NCBI GenBank assembly: GCA_025965495.1
Contig: JAOPWW010000083.1
Coordinates: forward strand, 1-9,389
Origin: Frankiales bacterium
GTDB lineage: Bacteria > Actinomycetota > Actinomycetes > Mycobacteriales > SCTD01
Direction of reading: 5' to 3'
DNA length: 9,389 nt
Shown here: one piece after another, positions 5,014 to 9,389 of the stretch
Layout of the letters: each line of letters starts with the position of its first letter
How positions within the stretch are numbered: the stretch's first letter is position 1
Program-made: the position numbers and the translations under genes
Notes under the pieces: generated by a model
The model's input: the letters and a program-made list of their open reading frames with translations, nothing else
Told to the model about the DNA's origin: nothing
The model's database searches: none

Positions 5014-6936
5014 GTGCCCGACGCCCCGCCCGCCGCCCCCGCTGCCACCTCGCTCGACGGCCTGACCGGCGCCGGGGACCGGGTGATCGCGATCCGCGAC
5101 GCCGACGTCGGCACCACCCGCGAGGCCCGCCGCACCGGCCGCTTCGTCAAGCTGTCGCTGCTGGTCTGGGGCGTCGTCGCCCTGCTGTGGTGGCGGGCGC
5201 TGACGGTCGACGCCGGTCAGGCGTTCCTGCCGCTGCCCCACGTCGACCCGTTCCTGCTCACCATCATCGTCTTCTTCGGCCTCCTCATGGCGATGGGCGT
5301 CGGGCAGCAGGTCCTGTCCGGCCGCTCGCCCCACGTCGTCTACCGCCCCGAGCAGATCGACATCACCCTCGACGACGTCGTCGGGATCGACGGGGTCAAG
5401 GACGACGTCGTCCGCTCGCTCAACCTGTTCCTCGCCCACCGCACCTTCAGCCAGGAGATGGGTGGGACGCCGCGCCGCGGCCTGCTGTTCGAGGGCGCAC
5501 CCGGCACCGGCAAGACCCACCTGGCCCGCGCGATGGCCAAGGAGGCAGGCGTTCCGTTCCTGTTCGTGAGCGGCACCAGCTTCCAGTCCATGTGGTACGG
5601 CGCGACCGCCAAGAAGATCCGCTCGTACTTCAAGGCCCTGCGCAAGGCGGCCCGCAAGGAGGGCGGCGCCATCGGCTTCATGGAGGAGATCGACGCGATC
5701 GCCATGAGCCGCGGCGGCGTCTCCACCGCGATGACGCCTCTCACCGTGGCCGGCTGCATGGGACCGGTGACCGTCAACGGGGCGGGCACGGTCACGACGC
5801 CGTTCATGAGCGAGGGCACCGGCGGCGTCGTCAACGAGCTGCTCGTGCAGATGCAGAGCTTCGACGCCCTCACCGGCTGGCAGCGCCTCGGCGGCTGGTT
5901 CGTCGACCGCGTCAACCTGCTGCTGCCGCTGCACCGCCAGCTCAAGCGGCCCTCGCTGCTGCCCGCCAACGTCCTGCTCATCGCCGCGACCAACCGGGCC
6001 GACAGCCTCGACCCGGCCCTGCTGCGCCCCGGCCGGTTCGACCGCCGCATGACCTTCGAGCTGCCCAGCAAGGCCGGCCGCCGCGCGCTGCTCGACCACT
6101 TCCTGGCCAAGAAGGCGCACGAGCCCGAGCTCGACGTGCCCGAGCGCCGCGACGCCCTCGCCGCGATCTGCCAGGGCTACAGCCCGGTGAAGATCGAGCA
6201 CCTGCTCGACGAGGCACTGGTGTCCGCCGTCCGCCGCGGCCAGCGCGCGATGACCTGGAAGGACGTCGAGCACGCCCGCCTCGTCGAGGAGGTCGGGACC
6301 GGCGCGCCCGTCGAGTACACCGACCACGAGCGCCGCCTCATCGCCACGCACGAGGCCGGCCACGCGACCCTGGCCTGGCTCACCGCCCCCCAGCGCCGGC
6401 TCGAGGTCCTCACGATCATCAAGCGCCGCGGTGCGCTCGGCCTGCTCGCCCACGGCGACCGCGAGGACGTCTTCACCCGCAGCAAGAAGGAGCTGGAGGC
6501 GCTCGTCCAGATCGCCATGGGCGGCCAGTGCGCCGAGGAGCTGTTCTTCGGCGACGTCTCGACCGGCCCCGGCGGCGACCTGCTCTACGCCACCAACTGC
6601 GCCGCCGAGATGGTCGGCTCGCACGGCATGGACGGCACCCTCACCAGCTACCTCGCGGTGCAGAGCTCGAGCTTCTCCGACACCAACATCGTCGGACGGG
6701 TCCTCGCCGACGACCGCGGCCGCGACCAGGTCGAGGCGCTGCTGCAGGCCCAGAAGGCCACTGCCCTCGAGCTCCTCGGCGAGAACCGGCACCTGGTGGA
6801 GGCCCTGCGCGACGCCCTGCTCGAGCGGGAGGAGCTCGTCGGCCACGAGATCACCGACGTGCTCGAGGCGGCCCAGGCGGCGGCTGCTCCGCGGACGATC
6901 GACCTGCGCGACCCGGCGTCGGTGACGACCCGCTAG
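5014..6936 (+). CDS. Atypical FtsH-like membrane AAA+ zinc metalloprotease
   Basis: This 640-residue protein has the FtsH order: two membrane helices (about 47-63 and 80-97), an AAA+ ATPase, then an M41 peptidase. Seen motifs: Walker A GAPGTGKT (161-168), sensor-1 ATN (325-327), RPGRFDR (338-344) with the arginine-finger pair, zinc motif HEAGH (446-450), and third zinc ligand D522 in VSTGPGGD. Proteolysis should therefore be intact. Three departures from ordinary FtsH stand out. The segment between the helices is only about 16 residues, so the usual extracytoplasmic domain is missing. Walker B reads FMEEIDA (222-228), with Glu224 where Asp is normal. The stretch between Walker B and sensor-1 is about 100 residues instead of about 50, with extra sequence near 232-268 and 286-316. 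GTG 5014 is chosen for its AGGAG site (5003-5007) six bases upstream. It is probably a second FtsH-type paralogue rather than the housekeeping protease; substrates are unknown. Confidence 0.88.
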   Translation: MPDAPPAAPAATSLDGLTGAGDRVIAIRDADVGTTREARRTGRFVKLSLLVWGVVALLWWRALTVDAGQAFLPLPHVDPFLLTIIVFFGLLMAMGVGQQVLSGRSPHVVYRPEQIDITLDDVVGIDGVKDDVVRSLNLFLAHRTFSQEMGGTPRRGLLFEGAPGTGKTHLARAMAKEAGVPFLFVSGTSFQSMWYGATAKKIRSYFKALRKAARKEGGAIGFMEEIDAIAMSRGGVSTAMTPLTVAGCMGPVTVNGAGTVTTPFMSEGTGGVVNELLVQMQSFDALTGWQRLGGWFVDRVNLLLPLHRQLKRPSLLPANVLLIAATNRADSLDPALLRPGRFDRRMTFELPSKAGRRALLDHFLAKKAHEPELDVPERRDALAAICQGYSPVKIEHLLDEALVSAVRRGQRAMTWKDVEHARLVEEVGTGAPVEYTDHERRLIATHEAGHATLAWLTAPQRRLEVLTIIKRRGALGLLAHGDREDVFTRSKKELEALVQIAMGGQCAEELFFGDVSTGPGGDLLYATNCAAEMVGSHGMDGTLTSYLAVQSSSFSDTNIVGRVLADDRGRDQVEALLQAQKATALELLGENRHLVEALRDALLEREELVGHEITDVLEAAQAAAAPRTIDLRDPASVTTR

Positions 6937-6948
6937 ACGCCGTCCGTC

Positions 6949-7006
6949 CCGTGATCCAGGTGCCTGCGCTGTCGCCCTGACGACAGCCCGGCCACCTGGA
7001 TCACGG
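6949..7006. terminator. Two-tier hairpin after the FtsH-like gene
   Basis: CCGTGATCCAGGTG (6949-6962) pairs perfectly over 14 bp with CACCTGGATCACGG (6993-7006). Within the loop, GCTGTCG (6968-6974) pairs with CGACAGC (6981-6987) around CCCTGA. The structure begins 13 bases after the stop codon at 6936. A strong terminator without a U-tract is the simplest reading. The right arm ends 17 bases before the -10 box at 7024, so it also occupies the -35 position of the next gene. A regulator site or a dispersed palindromic repeat is the alternative. Confidence 0.6.
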
Positions 7007-7023
7007 CACGAGGCCGGCCTCCC

Positions 7024-7029
7024 TAGGCT
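7024..7029 (+). promoter_or_regulatory. Putative -10 box (TAGGCT) for a leaderless transcript
   Basis: TAGGCT is followed by six bases and then the GTG at 7036, the same geometry as before mshB. No ribosome-binding sequence other than G-rich DNA lies between, as expected for a leaderless message. The usual -35 position falls in the right arm of the preceding hairpin, and no consensus -35 is visible. Confidence 0.55.
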
Positions 7030-7035
7030 GGGCGG

Positions 7036-7437
7036 GTGAGGGGGGAGACCGAGCGGGCCGCGCAGTACGTCCTGGTGCTCCTGCTCGGCGTCCTCACGGC
7101 CCTCTGGGGCGCGTTCCTCGTGCCGCTGCGGGTCGCGGGGGTGCCCGTGCCGGTCGCCGTCGTCGTCGCGGCGGTCGCCAACGTCGTCCTCGGGACGGCC
7201 GGGGGGCGGCTCTACGGGCGGCTGGGTGCGGCCCTGCCCGGGGTGGTCTGGTTCGCCGTCGTCGCCACGCTGCAGTCCCGCACGGCCGAGGGCGACCTCG
7301 TCGTGCCGGGCAGCGCGACCGGCCTGGCCCTGCTGCTCGTCGGCACCGTCTGCGCGACCGTGCCGGTCGGGCTGACTTCACCTCGCGCCCGACCCGGCCG
7401 ACACACCCCGGGTGACGACCGACCTGCAGGACGCTGA
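7036..7437 (+). CDS. Small integral membrane protein (133 aa, about four helices)
   Basis: The protein is hydrophobic with likely membrane helices near 11-31, 38-56, 67-80 and 93-113, short loops, and a polar Arg/Pro-rich tail (114-133). No catalytic motif is seen. In several actinobacteria a small uncharacterised membrane protein gene lies close to mshB (for example Rv1171 beside Rv1170, and DUF6113-type proteins in streptomycetes, as I recall). This could be that protein, separated here by the FtsH-like gene, but I cannot confirm it without a search. GTG 7036 is chosen because it is six bases after a TAGGCT box and starts just before the first helix. Its 3' end overlaps the CheW-domain gene by 26 bases, implying co-transcription and probable translational coupling. 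Confidence 0.75.
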   Translation: MRGETERAAQYVLVLLLGVLTALWGAFLVPLRVAGVPVPVAVVVAAVANVVLGTAGGRLYGRLGAALPGVVWFAVVATLQSRTAEGDLVVPGSATGLALLLVGTVCATVPVGLTSPRARPGRHTPGDDRPAGR

Positions 7438-7912
7438 CGCCGCCGTGCCGCCCGTGGAGGTCGTGCTGCTGCGCGTCGGCGACGGAGCGGGCTCGGCCCG
7501 CCTGGCCGTGCCGATGGCGGTCGTCGACGAGGTCGGCCGCCCGCCCGGCCTGACCCGCGTCCCCGGGCTGCCCGCCTGGGTGGCCGGCGTCGCGAACTGG
7601 CGCGGCCGGGTGCTCGCCGTCCTCGACCTCGCGCCGCTGCTCGGTACCGGCCCGGCCCGCCCCGGCACCCGCGGGCGCCTCGTCGTGCTCAGCTCGGGCG
7701 GCGTCACCGTCGCGCTGCTCGTGCAGGCCGTCGACGGCACGGTCCTGGTCGCCCCGGACGCCGTCGAGCCCCCGCTGGCGTCCCTGTCCAGCGCCGCCGG
7801 GTCGCTGCTGTCCGGCCAGGTCACCGACGACGCCGGCCCCTACGGCCTGGCCGACGTCACCGCCCTGTTCGCGCTCGCCGACACGCTGCCGCGCCCGCGC
7901 CGCGCCGGGTAG
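7412..7912 (+). CDS. cheW: CheW-domain chemotaxis coupling protein
   Basis: This 166-residue single-domain protein has the CheW fold pattern. An N-terminal strand, VEVVLLRVGDGAGSARLAVP (15-34), leads into VDEVGRPPGLTRVPGLP (38-54), then the diagnostic stretch VAGVANWRGRVLAVLDLAPL (57-76), equivalent to the usual GVINLRG...PVIDL motif, and VVLSSGGVTVALLVQAVDG (91-109). Such proteins link methyl-accepting receptors to the kinase CheA at the inner face of the membrane; the receptor gene 81 bases downstream fits that role. GTG 7412 overlaps the previous gene by 26 bases and lacks a strong ribosome site. An in-frame GTG at 7445 would still keep the whole domain, so the start is uncertain. No CheA, CheR or CheB lies inside the window, so whether it serves flagellar motility or another chemosensory output is open. 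Confidence 0.87.
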   Translation: MTTDLQDADAAVPPVEVVLLRVGDGAGSARLAVPMAVVDEVGRPPGLTRVPGLPAWVAGVANWRGRVLAVLDLAPLLGTGPARPGTRGRLVVLSSGGVTVALLVQAVDGTVLVAPDAVEPPLASLSSAAGSLLSGQVTDDAGPYGLADVTALFALADTLPRPRRAG

Positions 7913-7993
7913 GGCCCGCGCCTCCAGCCCGGGCCCGGTCCTGCCGAGGCCTCCTGGGACACCCCCTCCCGACGCAGAACAGCAGGGACACCC

Positions 7994-9389
7994 GTGGACT
8001 TCTCGATCCGGCTCGCCCGGGCCGCCGCCGTCATGACCTGGCTCAGCCTCGTCGTCGGCGCCGTCGCCCTCGTGCTCATGGAGCGGCTCGGCGCCCCCGA
8101 GGGGGTCGTCCTGCACCCCTGGGCCTTCGCGGCGTGGACCGCCTGGGGCGCCGTCGTCACCACGTTCCTCACGGTGCTCCCGGCGCTCGCGATGCGGTCG
8201 CACTTCGTGCTGAAGAACATCACCGTCTTCCGGGCGCTCCTGCTCATCGCCGACACCGTCTGGTCGACCGCCACGTGCGCCGTCACCGGCGGCGCGCGCG
8301 GGCCGTTCTGGCTGCTCTACATCGGCGTCGTGCTGTTCGCGGCGGTGTCCCTGCCGGCGTGGCAGGCGGCGGCGTTCGGCGTCGCGGCGTCGGGCGGCGT
8401 CGTCCTCGCGACCGCGCTGGCGCACACGCTCGACACCGACGTCGTCGGGACGCTCGTCCTCGTCGGCCTCATGTTCCCGGTGGTCGCCTGGTTCAACTCG
8501 ACCCTGAGCTCCGCCGTCTGGGACCTGCGCCGCAAGGCCAGCGCGGACCGCAAGGCGCTCGAGGCCCGGGTGGCCGAGCTGTCGGTCGTTCTGGAGCGCG
8601 CCGCCGAGGGCGACCTCGGCGTGCGGGTGGTCGTCGACGAGAGCCAGCAGCTGCACGGCCTCGCCAGCGCGTTCGAGCACACGATCGGCAACCTGCGGAC
8701 CCTGGTCGGGCAGATCAAGGGCGGCGGCGAGCAGATCGCGGCCTCCGCCGGGGAGCTCCTGGCGACCGCCGAGGAGCACGCGGCGTCGGCGACCCAGCAG
8801 TCCTCCGCGGTCTCCGAGACGACCTCCACGATCGAGGAGCTGGCCGCCACGGCCGCCCAGATCGCCGAGACGTCGGAGGCCGTCGCCCGATACGCCGCCG
8901 AGACGCTCCGGTACGCCGAGCAGGGCCGGGCCGCCGTCAGCGCGTCGGTCGACTCCATGGACACCATCGCCGAGCGGGTCGACGGCATCGCCAGCCGCGC
9001 CCTGTCCCTGGGCGAGAAGAGCCACGAGATCGGCCGGATCCTGGACGTCATCGACGACCTCGCCGACCAGACCAACCTGCTCGCCCTCAACGCCGCCATC
9101 GAAGCGGCCCGGGCCGGCGAGCACGGGCGCGGGTTCGCCGTCGTCGCCTCCGAGGTCCGCAAGCTGGCCGAGCGCTCGCAGGAGAGCGCCGGGCAGATCC
9201 AGGCGATCGTCGGCGAGATCCAGGCCGAGACGAACTCCACGATCATCGCGTCGGAGGAGGGGGCCAAGGAGGTCCGCGCCGGGACGCAGCTGGCCCGCGG
9301 CGTCGTCGACGCCCTCGAGCGGATCAGCGGCATGGTCGACGAGACGACGACGGCCGCCAAGGAGATCTCCATCGCGACGCAGCAGCAGC
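7994..9389 (+). CDS. Methyl-accepting chemotaxis protein, 3' end cut by window
   Basis: The frame is open from GTG 7994 to the right edge, 465 residues so far. AGGGA (7984-7988) lies five bases before the start. The N-terminus has about six membrane helices (near 11-29, 43-65, 78-98, 104-121, 123-143, 150-168) with only short loops. There is thus no Cache or four-helix periplasmic sensor, and any signal is probably sensed in or at the membrane. A HAMP-like segment follows (about 170-240), then the long coiled-coil signalling domain. The hairpin tip that contacts CheA/CheW is clear: DDLADQTNLLALNAAIEAAR (354-373) followed by GRGFAVVASEVRKLAERS (378-395). The sequence breaks off in the descending helix near 465, so roughly the last 50-100 residues and any C-terminal tether are outside. 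The repeat GGGACACCC occurs at 7956-7964 and again at 7985-7993, the second running through the ribosome site up to the start codon. Confidence 0.93.
   Translation, partial: MDFSIRLARAAAVMTWLSLVVGAVALVLMERLGAPEGVVLHPWAFAAWTAWGAVVTTFLTVLPALAMRSHFVLKNITVFRALLLIADTVWSTATCAVTGGARGPFWLLYIGVVLFAAVSLPAWQAAAFGVAASGGVVLATALAHTLDTDVVGTLVLVGLMFPVVAWFNSTLSSAVWDLRRKASADRKALEARVAELSVVLERAAEGDLGVRVVVDESQQLHGLASAFEHTIGNLRTLVGQIKGGGEQIAASAGELLATAEEHAASATQQSSAVSETTSTIEELAATAAQIAETSEAVARYAAETLRYAEQGRAAVSASVDSMDTIAERVDGIASRALSLGEKSHEIGRILDVIDDLADQTNLLALNAAIEAARAGEHGRGFAVVASEVRKLAERSQESAGQIQAIVGEIQAETNSTIIASEEGAKEVRAGTQLARGVVDALERISGMVDETTTAAKEISIATQQQ

Noticed and set aside
973..6846. Open frame of 1957 residues on the minus strand
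   Set aside because: It runs antisense through mshB and the FtsH-like gene and out of frame with the kinase. Its product is low-complexity Arg/Ala/Gly/Pro sequence with no domain, as expected opposite GC-rich coding DNA.
7094..9124. Open frame of 676 residues on the minus strand
   Set aside because: It is antisense to the CheW and chemoreceptor genes and has repetitive Gly/Asp/Arg composition without motifs.

Overview
The window comes from a very GC-rich actinobacterium. Third codon positions are almost all G or C, GTG starts are common, and a mycothiol-biosynthesis deacetylase (MshB) is present, which is essentially an actinobacterial pathway. I cannot name the genus; nothing here separates Kineosporiales, Geodermatophilales or Nocardioides-like lineages. 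Six genes and one partial gene at each edge-facing end account for most of the sequence (seven CDS in total, two of them cut by the window).

Layout. (1) 3-494 (+) is the 3' part of a YqgE/AlgH-family gene. (2) 495-989 is a gene-free stretch between convergent genes. It is packed with a repeated 17-base motif (GGYACARGACGAAGATC): two copies of a 55-base hairpin unit, then a direct-repeat array with a period near 51 bases, and a G-quadruplex-type run between the hairpins. (3) 990-3776 (-) is a 928-residue hybrid histidine kinase (TM-CHASE3-TM-HAMP-HisKA-HATPase-REC-REC-HPt). (4) 3832-4851 (+), divergent from the kinase across 55 bases, is mshB. (5) 5014-6936 (+) is an atypical FtsH-like membrane AAA protease with an intact zinc site, an altered Walker B and two insertions in the AAA domain. 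(6) 6949-7006 is a long two-tier hairpin. (7) 7036-7437 (+) encodes a small four-helix membrane protein, overlapped by (8) 7412-7912 (+), a CheW-domain protein. It is followed by (9) 7994-edge (+), a chemoreceptor-type protein with about six membrane helices and no evident extracellular sensor domain.

How the parts relate. CheW and the receptor belong together as the start of a chemosensory cluster that probably continues past the right edge. The hybrid kinase is a complete phosphorelay in one chain. mshB, and possibly the small membrane protein, belong to thiol metabolism and its usual neighbourhood. Two genes (3832 and 7036) carry the same arrangement, a TAGGNT hexamer exactly six bases before the start codon, which suggests leaderless transcripts. 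The least explained item is the repeat cluster at 534-956; the most unusual protein is the FtsH-like protease. I did not find a clearly new multi-gene system.
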